Shown: positions 5,714 to 12,834 of the stretch, piece by piece
Layout: the number at the start of each line of letters is the position of its first letter
Position numbering within the stretch: position 1 is the first letter of the stretch
IMG/VR virus record: IMGVR_UViG_3300023210_000266
Coordinates: 1-21,459 of that record
Length of the DNA stretch: 21,459 nt
Source of the DNA: a virus
Reading direction: 5' to 3' (one strand)
Program-made: the position numbers and the translations under genes
The notes under the pieces: generated by a model
What the model was told of the DNA's origin: nothing
What the model saw: only the letters and a program-made list of their open reading frames with translations
The model's database searches: none

Positions 5714-6367
5714 ATGGCAAAAGCAAATGACCAGGTAGAGATTGTACCTAATGAGCATGGAGCAAAAATCCGTGTATCTGCAAACAATCCAGAGTATGCA
5801 CATGTACTATTAGTACAAAACAAAACATGGATAGCACCATCAGGGTGGGTACGTCAAAGACGTATGAGCACACTGTTAAATGGGAAAACTGAAGTAATCA
5901 AAGAGTTAGGATTAGGTAAGAAGAAGTATTTACCTGGGCAAATAGTTATTAAGGAGCAACTTGAGCCATTTCAGTCTAATGATCCAGACAGAGATATAAA
6001 ATATGCAGGTGATACAGGAGTTATATGCTGTAAAGAAGGTGAAATTATATACAGAAAATGTTTCTATGACTCAAGTGGTCTTGACACAGATGTATTAATA
6101 GCACATACTAATGGTGACGCTATTAGAGAAGCAAACGCTACTAAAGCTGAAGCTTCTGATGAAGTAACTGTAGATGATAACACATCAATGATTAGTGGTG
6201 AAGAGTTCTTCACTAAAAGTAATGATGAGGATGAAGTAGATCCTGCACAAACAAACATCATTGACACTATAGCAGAAGTAGAAGCTGAAAATGAAGATGA
6301 AGATCTCATTGAAGAAACAGTTGAAGCTGAAGAAGTAGAAGAAGAAGTACATACATTTGATTTATAA
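5714..6367 (+). CDS. Possible ssDNA-binding protein with long acidic tail
   Basis: A 217-residue protein. Residues about 1-145 are basic to neutral and beta-rich with exposed aromatics (NPEYAHVLLVQNKTWI, SGWVRQRR, LGLGKKKYLPGQIVI), compatible with an OB-like fold. Residues about 146-217 form a long tail dominated by Glu and Asp that ends in a hydrophobic tip, VHTFDL. A basic core plus acidic tail with a terminal hydrophobic tip is the layout of phage SSBs, and the Sak4-linked SSB at 13545 also ends FDL. The assignment rests on layout, not on a recognised family motif; a host-interaction protein is an alternative. It is preceded by a terminator and followed by a structured region, so it is probably transcribed alone. 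Confidence 0.55.
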   Translation: MAKANDQVEIVPNEHGAKIRVSANNPEYAHVLLVQNKTWIAPSGWVRQRRMSTLLNGKTEVIKELGLGKKKYLPGQIVIKEQLEPFQSNDPDRDIKYAGDTGVICCKEGEIIYRKCFYDSSGLDTDVLIAHTNGDAIREANATKAEASDEVTVDDNTSMISGEEFFTKSNDEDEVDPAQTNIIDTIAEVEAENEDEDLIEETVEAEEVEEEVHTFDL

Positions 6368-6395
6368 TCATATGTATTATATAGATTAATAGGTT

Positions 6396-6489
6396 AAAGG
6401 TGTTGGATGGCGTAATTCCTGACGGGGTCATATCAACTTAATTGAGAAGAATACCACTTGCGGTGCCAACTCTCAGCCTTTTTCCTTTT
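6396..6489 (+). promoter_or_regulatory. Candidate attenuator with two mutually exclusive folds
   Basis: One fold pairs AAAGG (6396-6400) with CCTTT (6477-6481) and GTTGG (6402-6406) with CCAAC (6466-6470). The other pairs TGAGA (6443-6447) with TCTCA (6471-6475), giving a hairpin followed by CCTTTTTCCTTTT, as in a terminator. The two cross, so they would compete or form a pseudoknot. TGAC-ggg-GTCA (6420-6430) is a further small hairpin. It matches no riboswitch class I recognise. It precedes the gene at 6527. Confidence 0.4.
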
Positions 6490-6526
6490 ATATAAATAAA
6501 TTAATAACTCACTTAGAAAATAAATT

Positions 6527-7015
6527 ATGCTTAATAAGGAACAAATTCAAAAAATAGATAGAGAAAGAAGACTCAACAAACTAGAATACCTTGGTATACT
6601 GAATGATTACCAAACAATTAGAAAAGACTTAGTACAGACTGTAGTATACAGTGAACTGAGTCAACATCAACACTTCTTATTTAAAAGAGTGTTACATGGT
6701 TTAAATGTATATAAACCAGAAGAGTTAGAGAAAATGCACTGGGATAAAAAGAGAAGAGTGAAGAGGGTGTGGAGACGTGCACAAAATGTTATAAACACTT
6801 GGAAACAAATGATTTGTAACAAAAGATCTAATGAAATATTTAGTATCTTTACACATAGTAAATTAGCTAAACATATAGTTAATACACCTGTTAATGAAAC
6901 TGATCATAAGTTTATTAATGACATGAAACTTAAAACATTAGGTATAACATATGAGGATCTTATAATTAAATTTATAAGTGAAGGGTTATTACCTCGTAAT
7001 TATTACAACTTGTGA
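6527..7015 (+). CDS. Hypothetical basic helical protein, unknown (162 residues)
   Basis: A 162-residue, largely helical, basic protein. The centre (about residues 60-100, YKPEELEKMHWDKKRRVKRV) is strongly positive and followed by WRRAQNVINTWKQMIC, which suggests nucleic-acid or ribosome contact, but no known domain is recognised. Its TGA overlaps the GTG start of the HNH gene (GTGA at 7012). The coupling and shared basic character hint at a joint role in DNA processing; that is inference. Confidence 0.7.
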   Translation: MLNKEQIQKIDRERRLNKLEYLGILNDYQTIRKDLVQTVVYSELSQHQHFLFKRVLHGLNVYKPEELEKMHWDKKRRVKRVWRRAQNVINTWKQMICNKRSNEIFSIFTHSKLAKHIVNTPVNETDHKFINDMKLKTLGITYEDLIIKFISEGLLPRNYYNL

Positions 7016-7428
7016 AAGCTAAACGCAAACTGTGTGTTGGCTGTGGAAAAGAGCAATTCATCTGGAAGTCTGAAGGTAGGTATAAATATTGTAAAGCATG
7101 TTGGCTAACTAAGGTCCCAACAAAGCCACTCAGTAGGTCACCAATTAAACCATCTAAAAAACCAATTAGACATAAGTCTTCTAAGATGAATGCTCTTGAC
7201 ACAGTTTATTCTAAGTTAAGAACACATTATCTACAACAGTATCCATTATGTTGTGCATCATTACCTGGTTGCTCAAAAACTTCAACTGATATACATCATA
7301 AGAAGGGAAGGGGTAAATACCATAATGATCCAACTACATGGTTATCTGTATGTAGAACGTGTCATGATTGGATAGAGACACATCCAATTGAAGCACAAGA
7401 ACTAGGATTTTCAATTAAAAGAAATTAA
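7012..7428 (+). CDS. HNH-type zinc-binding protein (putative endonuclease)
   Basis: A 138-residue protein read from a GTG start chosen because it overlaps the upstream stop and precedes the first CxxC. An N-terminal zinc ribbon is formed by CVGCGK and CKACW. After a basic linker with repeated KP and RSP turns, a second module has CCASLPGC, DIHHKKGR and CRTCHDW, with Cys pairs and a His-His core typical of small phage HNH proteins. The spacing His-His ... Asn ... His fits an HNH metal site. Such proteins may nick DNA or act in recombination much as NinG does. Catalytic activity is not certain because the HNH match is short. Confidence 0.65.
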   Translation: MKAKRKLCVGCGKEQFIWKSEGRYKYCKACWLTKVPTKPLSRSPIKPSKKPIRHKSSKMNALDTVYSKLRTHYLQQYPLCCASLPGCSKTSTDIHHKKGRGKYHNDPTTWLSVCRTCHDWIETHPIEAQELGFSIKRN

Positions 7429-7429
7429 A

Positions 7430-7624
7430 ATGGAAAAAGCATTAGAGATTTGTAGAAATCTAAAACATACTATTGATAAAATGAATCACCAAAATCAAAC
7501 ATTAGGTAATTCTACATTGCATGACAATAACATATTCAATAGTTACAAAGCAAGTAAGAGTGTACTTGAAAGACAGTTAAAAGAATTATTAAAGAAACAT
7601 AATATAAAAAAGAATCAATTATAA
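7430..7624 (+). CDS. Small helical protein, unknown (64 residues)
   Basis: A 64-residue protein that looks like two helices separated by an Asn-rich loop (NQTLGNSTLHDNNIFN), with a basic C-terminus (LLKKHNIKKNQL). The heptad-like pattern suggests a helical hairpin or dimer. It starts one base after the HNH stop and its TAA overlaps the next ATG (TAATG at 7622-7626). No function can be given. Confidence 0.65.
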   Translation: MEKALEICRNLKHTIDKMNHQNQTLGNSTLHDNNIFNSYKASKSVLERQLKELLKKHNIKKNQL

Positions 7625-7920
7625 TGGACATACCAAAAGATATATTAAAGAAATTAAAACTACGTGAAGAACCTAAGTTAGATGCTGCAGCACAAGCTTT
7701 TGTAGATCAGATAGAGTACAAAGAAGTACTTAACAAAGAGATAGCTGAAGCTAGAGAGTACACTAATGTAGATAAGTATACTGGTGTAGATGCACATCAA
7801 CTATTGAAAATGGATAAAGGACATATCATTGAAGTATTAGTACATGCTATGGGAACTATAAGATTCTTAAGAGATTGGGACGCTGATACTTTAGGTCCGG
7901 ATGGAAAAGTAAGCTTATGA
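7624..7920 (+). CDS. Small hypothetical protein upstream of the helicase (98 residues)
   Basis: A 98-residue, mainly helical, acidic protein with short aromatic segments (HAMGTIRFLRDWDADTLGPD). No motif recognised. It is coupled at both ends: TAATG with the gene before and ATGA at 7917 with the SF2 helicase. This arrangement suggests co-synthesis with the helicase and perhaps a partner role. Confidence 0.7.
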   Translation: MDIPKDILKKLKLREEPKLDAAAQAFVDQIEYKEVLNKEIAEAREYTNVDKYTGVDAHQLLKMDKGHIIEVLVHAMGTIRFLRDWDADTLGPDGKVSL

Positions 7921-9017
7921 GCAGAGATGATGTACAACAAGAAGCATTAGACATTGCTATTAGCAACAGGAGATGTGGTCTAGGTATATCTATGGGTGTG
8001 GGCAAGACAAGAATAGGGTTAAAACATATGGTACATAACTATAATCCTATGGTTCAATACCTTGTAGTAGCACCCAAGAAGTCTATATTTAAATCATGGG
8101 ATGATGAGATGGTTAAGTCTGAGATGGAAGGTATGGGTAAACATATTACTTATACTACCTACCTCAGCATTAATAAGCATAACCCAAATGATTATGATGT
8201 AGTATACTTAGACGAGTGTCATAGTTTGCTAGACAATCATGAGAATTTTTTAGGCTCTTACACGGGGAAGATACTGGGACTAACTGGTACACCTCCTCAA
8301 AGAAAGGGCACTGAGAAATATAGAATGGTACAGAAGTATTGTCCTATGAAGTATGAGTTTAGTGTTGACCAAGCATCTGATACTAAGATACTTAACCAAT
8401 ATAAAATTATTATACATCACCTGCGCCTATCAGGCGTGAAGTCTTTAGAAAAGAATAATAAAAAGACAGGTGGTAAATGGTATACATCTGAGATAGATGA
8501 TTATAATTACAGTACCAATAGATTAGAAGAAGCAGATACTATGCAAAAGAAGAAGTTCTTTGGTATACTGCGTATGAAATCTATGATGAGCTATTCTACT
8601 AAAGAGCACTATGCTAAAGGTATGTTGAAACATATGGGTCAGAAGTGTATTGTGTTTGCTAATACACAGAAGCAAGCTGATCTAATGTGTAAGCATAGTT
8701 ACCACTCAAAGAATAAGAACTCAGATGAGAATCTTGAGTTGTTCAGTGATGGTAGGATTGACCAGCTGTCATGTGTATTACAATTAAGTGAGGGTGTAAG
8801 CATACCTAATCTTAAGCAAGGTATTATAATGCATGCATATGGTAATGAAAGAAAGACAGCACAACGTATAGGTAGACTACTACGTCTTAATCCAACTGAA
8901 ACAGCAACATGTCATGTGTTATGTTACAAGGATACTGTAGATGAGAAGTGGGTAACCAATGCATTGTCTGGCTTTGATCAAAGTAAGATAGAATATTATA
9001 ACCCTTTAAGTAATTAA
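7917..9017 (+). CDS. Superfamily 2 DNA helicase
   Basis: A 366-residue ATP-dependent helicase or translocase of the SF2/SNF2-like group. Visible motifs in order are Walker A GVGKT (about 27-31), motif Ia (VVAPKKS, about 50-56), DECH box (99-102), motif III TGTPP (124-128), motif V (SEGVSIPN, near 290) and motif VI QRIGRLLR (near 319-326). It is compact for the family and has no obvious extra DNA-binding domain. Phage SF2 helicases of this form act in replication initiation, fork remodelling or recombination. It is coupled to the 98-residue protein before it and followed by a group of membrane microproteins. Confidence 0.92.
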   Translation: MSRDDVQQEALDIAISNRRCGLGISMGVGKTRIGLKHMVHNYNPMVQYLVVAPKKSIFKSWDDEMVKSEMEGMGKHITYTTYLSINKHNPNDYDVVYLDECHSLLDNHENFLGSYTGKILGLTGTPPQRKGTEKYRMVQKYCPMKYEFSVDQASDTKILNQYKIIIHHLRLSGVKSLEKNNKKTGGKWYTSEIDDYNYSTNRLEEADTMQKKKFFGILRMKSMMSYSTKEHYAKGMLKHMGQKCIVFANTQKQADLMCKHSYHSKNKNSDENLELFSDGRIDQLSCVLQLSEGVSIPNLKQGIIMHAYGNERKTAQRIGRLLRLNPTETATCHVLCYKDTVDEKWVTNALSGFDQSKIEYYNPLSN

Positions 9018-9019
9018 TT

Positions 9020-9133
9020 ATGGAAGCATTATATATAATATTTGGCATTGTAATATATATCCTTGGAATAGTAACAGGTATGTATGCATTAACACAAATA
9101 GAAAAAGATATAGATAAAAGAATTAAAAAATGA
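9020..9133 (+). CDS. Single-span membrane microprotein (37 residues)
   Basis: A 37-codon frame starting 3 bases after the helicase stop. A hydrophobic segment (LYIIFGIVIYILGIVTGMYAL) is followed by a charged tail (EKDIDKRIKK), giving one membrane span with the C-terminus probably in the cytoplasm. Its TGA overlaps the next ATG (ATGA at 9130). Layout resembles small holin-like or inner-membrane adaptor proteins, but the replication-region setting argues against assuming lysis. Confidence 0.55.
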   Translation: MEALYIIFGIVIYILGIVTGMYALTQIEKDIDKRIKK

Positions 9134-9252
9134 TATTAGAAATTATAGTTACATTAGGAATGGGTGCCTTTGCAGGTTTCTCATTCTTAATGTCACATGA
9201 ACACTCAAAAACAAAACACAATTATGGGAAAAATGAAAGAACTATACATTAA
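9130..9252 (+). CDS. Single-span membrane microprotein (40 residues)
   Basis: The frame opens at an ATGA overlap and reads a hydrophobic segment (MILEIIVTLGMGAFAGFSFL) followed by a polar, His- and Lys-rich tail (SHEHSKTKHNYGKN). Its 3' end overlaps the start of the zinc-ribbon gene at 9224 in another frame. It is the second of three membrane microproteins in tandem here. Role unknown. Confidence 0.5.
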   Translation: MILEIIVTLGMGAFAGFSFLMSHEHSKTKHNYGKNERTIH

Positions 9253-9442
9253 AATGTTAGAAGAACAAATGAATCAAGTATTAATGGAACATGTACCAAC
9301 AGAACCATCCCCAACAGGTATCTTATGTCCTAACTGTATGAAACAGAGACTATCGTTTTATTCAACAGAAGATGTTAAGTGTGATAAAGGATGTGGTCAT
9401 TCATTTATTCTTATAGATGCTAATACAGTAAGATTTAAATAA
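9224..9442 (+). CDS. Small zinc-ribbon protein
   Basis: Read from ATG 9224 this is a 72-residue protein: a short charged helix (KELYIKMLEEQMNQVLM), then a Cys4-type zinc ribbon formed by CPNC and CDKGCG. An in-frame ATG at 9197 would add nine residues; 9224 is preferred because it has the A-rich leader (AAAACAAAACACAATT). Zinc ribbons of this size often bind DNA, RNA or a partner protein such as RNA polymerase. Its TAA overlaps the next ATG at 9442. Confidence 0.65.
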   Translation: MGKMKELYIKMLEEQMNQVLMEHVPTEPSPTGILCPNCMKQRLSFYSTEDVKCDKGCGHSFILIDANTVRFK

Positions 9443-9546
9443 TGGTAAATACTATAGCAGCATGGTCTGGTCTTTGTTTTGTATTTATCATATTTATATG
9501 TATGATTACAGAGTTTTATAAAGCAATTAAAGATAGTAGGTCATGA
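9442..9546 (+). CDS. Single-span membrane microprotein (34 residues)
   Basis: A 34-codon frame opening at a TAATG overlap with the zinc-ribbon gene. A hydrophobic span (WSGLCFVFIIFICMI) is followed by a charged tail (TEFYKAIKDSRS). The stop codon lies inside the third copy of the GAT-CACT-ATC inverted repeat. It is the last gene of the chain from 6527. Confidence 0.55.
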   Translation: MVNTIAAWSGLCFVFIIFICMITEFYKAIKDSRS

Positions 9547-9562
9547 GGATCACTATCATCAT
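9543..9562 (+). repeat. GAT-CACT-ATC motif, copy 3, in an imperfect inverted repeat
   Basis: ATGAgGAT-CACT-ATCaTCAT forms a seven-base-pair hairpin with one G-A mismatch. It overlaps the stop codon of the 9442 gene. Immediately downstream a second hairpin, CATTTC/GAGATG (9560-9579), can form and would compete for a few bases. Confidence 0.65.
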
Positions 9563-9610
9563 TTCTGACAGCGGAGATGAGCAACCAGGAACACACATAA
9601 TAAAAGTTTT

Positions 9611-9967
9611 ATGAAAATAATATACAACACAGTACTAATTAAACGTGATGGGAAATTAGAACACACTATAAAAGCTAAGGAAAATATACTTAATGATATA
9701 ATTAAAGATCTTCCTGAAGGTACAAAGATAGAAGTATTTGCTAACACTGTAGGTATGAAGGGTAGTAATGCCCAATTAGCTAAGATACATGCAATGATCC
9801 GTCAACTGGCTAATGATATTGGAGAGGATCCTGTTACTTTAAAAGGTATTATTAAAGATACAGCAATGGTTACTAAATCATTTGCTGATTGTGATACAGA
9901 AGAGTTAAACTCTGTTATACAGACAATTTTAACTATAGGAGATTTTAATGGGTCTAACTTACGTTAG
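9611..9967 (+). CDS. NinB-like recombination protein (tentative)
   Basis: A 118-residue protein. After a short beta segment (IIYNTVLIKRDGKLEHTI), the central LAKIHAMIRQLANDIG helix, a Lys-containing helix, and the KSFADCDTEELNSVIQTIL segment follow the layout of the lambda NinB (Orf) family, which binds ssDNA/SSB and helps load recombinases. The match is by pattern only; NinB is usually somewhat longer. It sits next to the recombination genes (SF2 helicase, Sak4, RusA), which supports the role. It is preceded by two hairpins and followed by a convergent gene starting its 3' end 2 bases away. Confidence 0.5.
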   Translation: MKIIYNTVLIKRDGKLEHTIKAKENILNDIIKDLPEGTKIEVFANTVGMKGSNAQLAKIHAMIRQLANDIGEDPVTLKGIIKDTAMVTKSFADCDTEELNSVIQTILTIGDFNGSNLR

Positions 9968-9969
9968 AT

Positions 9970-10692
9970 CTACCATTCTTCCATTTTCCCTTTCATACCT
10001 TTTTGATTTTTTAAAGGTATAGGATAATGTTCAGGATCCATGGCATCAAGAGGTATATTATCAGGATCAAGACCAAATCTACCTTTTAATATATCTTCAG
10101 CTTCAGTAGTTGTACCAGAATTAGTCATGTCATGTTGCTTAAGATACTCTTTATCAATAACTAAATCACCGGTTCTTTCATCAACTCTAAGACCCATACG
10201 GTTAGCTAGTTCTGCTTCATCAAGAGGATCTGCACCTTTAGAATCTTCTTTTCTGTCTAGTTTAAGTGCTTCAGAGAATGCATAAAACCATTCTTCTTTA
10301 TCAGCTACTCTAGATTTCTTTTGAGCAACAGCTGCTGCAGTAATGGTATTCATTAGTGTCATCACAGCCCACATTGATGTTTCAAATCTAGTAATTTTAT
10401 TAGGTGGTATAGCTTTATTATCTTCAGTTTTAAAATTACTTTTAATTCTGTATAGTGCTCTAACAACTCTAAATGATTCTTGACTTTCCATTAAATGTTC
10501 TAAAGCTAATCTTAAAGCATTAACAAATTCACCATTAAGAGCTATTGTTACTGTCTCAGAATCAGGTAGGTATGTAAAACAATCTTCAGGAAGTTTTTTA
10601 ATTTCCTGCATTTGTTTTAAAAATTCTGGAGATGCATTTTGAATCTTTGATTCTTCTCCTTTTTTTAATTTTCTTAGTTTCTTTTTAGCCAT
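9970..10692 (-). CDS. Minus-strand gene of unknown function inside the replication module
   Basis: A 240-residue protein from ATG 10692 (MAKKKLRKLKKGEE). An upstream ATG at 10725 would start ahead of the promoter's -7 element and is rejected. The N-terminus is strongly basic, the centre helical and hydrophobic (RFETSMWAVMTLMNTITAAAVA, no clear membrane span), and the C-terminal third acidic and proline-containing, ending GKMEEW. No family recognised. It is the only gene on this strand within the rightward arm and has a near-perfect host-type promoter, so it may be expressed independently of phage programmes, as accessory morons are. It overlaps neither neighbour. Confidence 0.75.
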   Translation of the reverse strand: MAKKKLRKLKKGEESKIQNASPEFLKQMQEIKKLPEDCFTYLPDSETVTIALNGEFVNALRLALEHLMESQESFRVVRALYRIKSNFKTEDNKAIPPNKITRFETSMWAVMTLMNTITAAAVAQKKSRVADKEEWFYAFSEALKLDRKEDSKGADPLDEAELANRMGLRVDERTGDLVIDKEYLKQHDMTNSGTTTEAEDILKGRFGLDPDNIPLDAMDPEHYPIPLKNQKGMKGKMEEW

Positions 10693-10714
10693 GATTTTTA
10701 TTATTTCTATGGTA

Positions 10715-10744
10715 CAAAGATACAAAAAATATACTATAAGTCAA
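10715..10744 (-). promoter_or_regulatory. Bacteroidota sigma-type promoter
   Basis: On the minus strand TTG (10744-10742) is followed after exactly 19 bases by TATCTTTG (10722-10715), matching the TTG-N19-TAnnTTTG Bacteroidota consensus. The predicted start falls a few bases downstream, giving a leader of roughly 15-20 bases before the ATG at 10692. Confidence 0.8.
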
Positions 10745-10754
10745 TGATAATTAG

Positions 10755-10762
10755 TATATTTG
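10755..10762 (+). promoter_or_regulatory. Bacteroidota-type -7 element, divergent partner
   Basis: TATATTTG matches TAnnTTTG and lies 21 bases before the ATG at 10784. The expected -33 TTG is absent (10733-10735 reads ACT). It would form a back-to-back promoter pair with the minus-strand promoter at 10715-10744. Confidence 0.45.
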
Positions 10763-10783
10763 TAATCCCAAAAACCAACACAC

Positions 10784-11389
10784 ATGTTAGAACTATTAGA
10801 AGAAATTTTGAAGGATGGTATTACACCAAACCAACTCCTTCTATTATATGGACTTGATGAGTCTATACACTTTCCACAAATTAATCCACATTTAGAAATG
10901 AGAGGATTAAAGAAGGAAGGATATATTATTATGAATGAAGATATAGATACCGGTGTAGAACTTACAGCTAAAGGTAGACAAGTCAAAATAAAGTATGACA
11001 ATTACTTTCTTAAATCTAAAAAGAAAACTAGTAGTATACTTATGGGTAAAGACTATATAAAAAAAGTAGAAGAATATAGAGAGATATTTCCTGCTAGAAA
11101 ATTACCAAGTGGTAAACCAGCAAGAACTAATGTAAAGACATTAACAAAAAACTTTATATGGTTCTTTGGTGAATACAATGTAACATGGGATGAAATAATA
11201 ACTGCAACTAAGAGATATGTAAATGAATATGAAACAAAAGAGTTTATGTATATGCAGACTAGTCAGTATTTTATATGTAAGTCAGACCAAAATAAAGTAA
11301 AACAATCACAACTCATGGATTATGTTGACATGATTAGAGACGGGATAGATGAAGAAGATATTAATCATTTTAAAGAAAAAATAGTATGA
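10784..11389 (+). CDS. Possible replication initiator or helicase loader
   Basis: A 201-residue protein directly upstream of, and coupled by ATGA to, the DnaB-type helicase, the usual place for a phage helicase loader or replisome organiser. Residues about 10-70 look like a winged helix (GITPNQLLLLYGLDE, MRGLKKEGYIIM, a turn, then ELTAKGRQ). The middle is a Lys-rich linker and the C-terminal half is helical (TWDEIITATKRYVNEYE, LMDYVDMIRDG). No Walker motif is present, so it is not a DnaC-type ATPase. The winged-helix reading and the role are inference from pattern and position. Confidence 0.5.
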   Translation: MLELLEEILKDGITPNQLLLLYGLDESIHFPQINPHLEMRGLKKEGYIIMNEDIDTGVELTAKGRQVKIKYDNYFLKSKKKTSSILMGKDYIKKVEEYREIFPARKLPSGKPARTNVKTLTKNFIWFFGEYNVTWDEIITATKRYVNEYETKEFMYMQTSQYFICKSDQNKVKQSQLMDYVDMIRDGIDEEDINHFKEKIV

Positions 11390-12333
11390 GTAAAGCATGG
11401 GGTGGTCAACACACGGCCTTTCAAGAAGCACTTAGATACATGCTTGATAGACAATCAGGTAAGGAGAAATCCATATATACACCATGGCATAAGTTTAATG
11501 ATGCTGTAACAGATGGACTAGAATGGAATACACTTACAGTTATAGGTGGTAGACCAGGTTCAGGTAAAACATTAATAAAAGATCAAATAATTAGAGAGTC
11601 TTTTGTGCTTAACCCACAAGAAGACTTTAGAGTATTAGAATTTCAATTTGAAATGGTTGGTAGAACCTCAGCAATTAGAGAGTTTTCATCACTAACTGGT
11701 CAAACATATAAGCAACTATGTAGTGCAGGTACACAACTAACACAAGAAACATTTGATAGGTGTCATGCATATGCTAAACAAAGGATTAAAAATCCTGTAG
11801 ATATTATATCTACTCCTATGACTGTCAATCAAATGAGAGAACAAGTAGATGCATATATGAATGAGCATAAGGGCAAGAAGACTATTATAACATTAGATCA
11901 TACTATACTAGTTAAGAGAGCTCCCTATCAAAATAACAGGTTAGATATGTTATTTGAATTAGGTGAATTCTTTACACAAGTTAAGCGTGAATATCCCTGT
12001 ATGTTTATTGCATTGTCACAATTGAACCGTAACATTGACAATCCGGATAGAGCTGTTGATGGTAAGTATGGTAACTATGTACTTGAGTCAGACATATTTG
12101 GATCAGATGCTATGCTTCAACATGCTGATACTCTAGTAGGTATTAACAGGCCAGCTAAACAAAAGATTAGATTATATGGACCTGATAGATATATTATTGA
12201 AGATGATAAAACATTAGTATTACATTTTCTTAAGGCAAGAAACGGGGATGCCCGTATGAGTTTCTTTAAAGCTGCCTTTGAGAGAATGGAAATTCAGGAG
12301 ATGGACACACCTCCACAACAACAAAGAAGATGA
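11386..12333 (+). CDS. dnaB: Replicative DNA helicase, DnaB-type
   Basis: A 315-residue RecA-fold ATPase matching the C-terminal domain of DnaB, the hexameric helicase that unwinds DNA at the fork. Visible are Walker A GRPGSGKT (55-62), a hydrophobic strand ending in Asp (TIITLDHT, Walker B) and the ALSQLNR segment characteristic of DnaB motif H3. The usual N-terminal primase-interacting domain is absent or very short, as in several phage versions. The C-terminus is Pro- and Gln-rich (TPPQQQRR). It is coupled by ATGA at both ends. The primase that should act with it is encoded at 14309. Confidence 0.88.
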   Translation: MSKAWGGQHTAFQEALRYMLDRQSGKEKSIYTPWHKFNDAVTDGLEWNTLTVIGGRPGSGKTLIKDQIIRESFVLNPQEDFRVLEFQFEMVGRTSAIREFSSLTGQTYKQLCSAGTQLTQETFDRCHAYAKQRIKNPVDIISTPMTVNQMREQVDAYMNEHKGKKTIITLDHTILVKRAPYQNNRLDMLFELGEFFTQVKREYPCMFIALSQLNRNIDNPDRAVDGKYGNYVLESDIFGSDAMLQHADTLVGINRPAKQKIRLYGPDRYIIEDDKTLVLHFLKARNGDARMSFFKAAFERMEIQEMDTPPQQQRR

Positions 12334-12833
12334 GTAAATTAAATACAAAAAAAAAGATGACACCTCAAGAACGTAAAGCTAAAGTTGAAGAGTTGTTACA
12401 AGAACATAAGGATTACTTTGATACTAATAATCTAAACAATCCAGCATACATACCAAAGATGGCATATAGACCATCAGGCAAGGATGAACTTCATGTATCA
12501 TTCTTTCCTAGTGAGTTAGAAAATAATCAAGATATATATACAGAGTTTGTAAGTATTGATTATGATTCAGAAGATCCAAAGAGGACCCTTTATTTATTAA
12601 AGTATAACCCTCATTGGAAAGAAGAGTATGAACTAATTACAAGTAACTCAGGCTTTCAAAGGCACATTGTACCTGCAGGAGAGCTTAAAGCAATTAAAGA
12701 TGTAACAAGTAAGAGTACATCACCCACTGTACAACCACCAATTGAATTAACAGACCCGGATGAAAGAGATATAGTGGATGTCCTAAAGGGTATTGAAAAA
12801 GCATTATTAAGTATTAATCAAAAATTAAAATAG
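12330..12833 (+). CDS. Hypothetical protein between DnaB and Sak4 (167 residues)
   Basis: A 167-residue protein: a basic, helical N-terminus (KKKMTPQERKAKVEELL), a beta-containing middle with aromatics (ELHVSFFPSELENN, TLYLLKYNPHWKEEYEL), a Ser/Thr/Pro-rich linker (TSKSTSPTVQPPIELTD) and a C-terminal amphipathic helix (VDVLKGIEKALLSINQKL). The layout suggests an adaptor tethered by a flexible linker. Coupled to the helicase by ATGA and followed one base later by the Sak4-like gene, so a replication or recombination accessory role is likely but unproven. Confidence 0.7.
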   Translation: MSKLNTKKKMTPQERKAKVEELLQEHKDYFDTNNLNNPAYIPKMAYRPSGKDELHVSFFPSELENNQDIYTEFVSIDYDSEDPKRTLYLLKYNPHWKEEYELITSNSGFQRHIVPAGELKAIKDVTSKSTSPTVQPPIELTDPDERDIVDVLKGIEKALLSINQKLK

Positions 12834-12834
12834 A

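Noticed and set aside
6352-6359. TACATTTG as a Bacteroidota -7 promoter element
   Set aside because: It lies within the last codons of the 5714 gene, has no -33 TTG at proper distance, and such short AT-rich matches occur by chance.
9560-9579. CATTTC/GAGATG hairpin as a terminator after the 9442 gene
   Set aside because: There is no T tract after it; it was kept only as a competing fold beside motif copy 3.
10693-10725. Upstream ATG extension of the minus-strand gene (MYLCTIEIIKI)
   Set aside because: It would begin ahead of the -7 promoter element, so the transcript would not include it.
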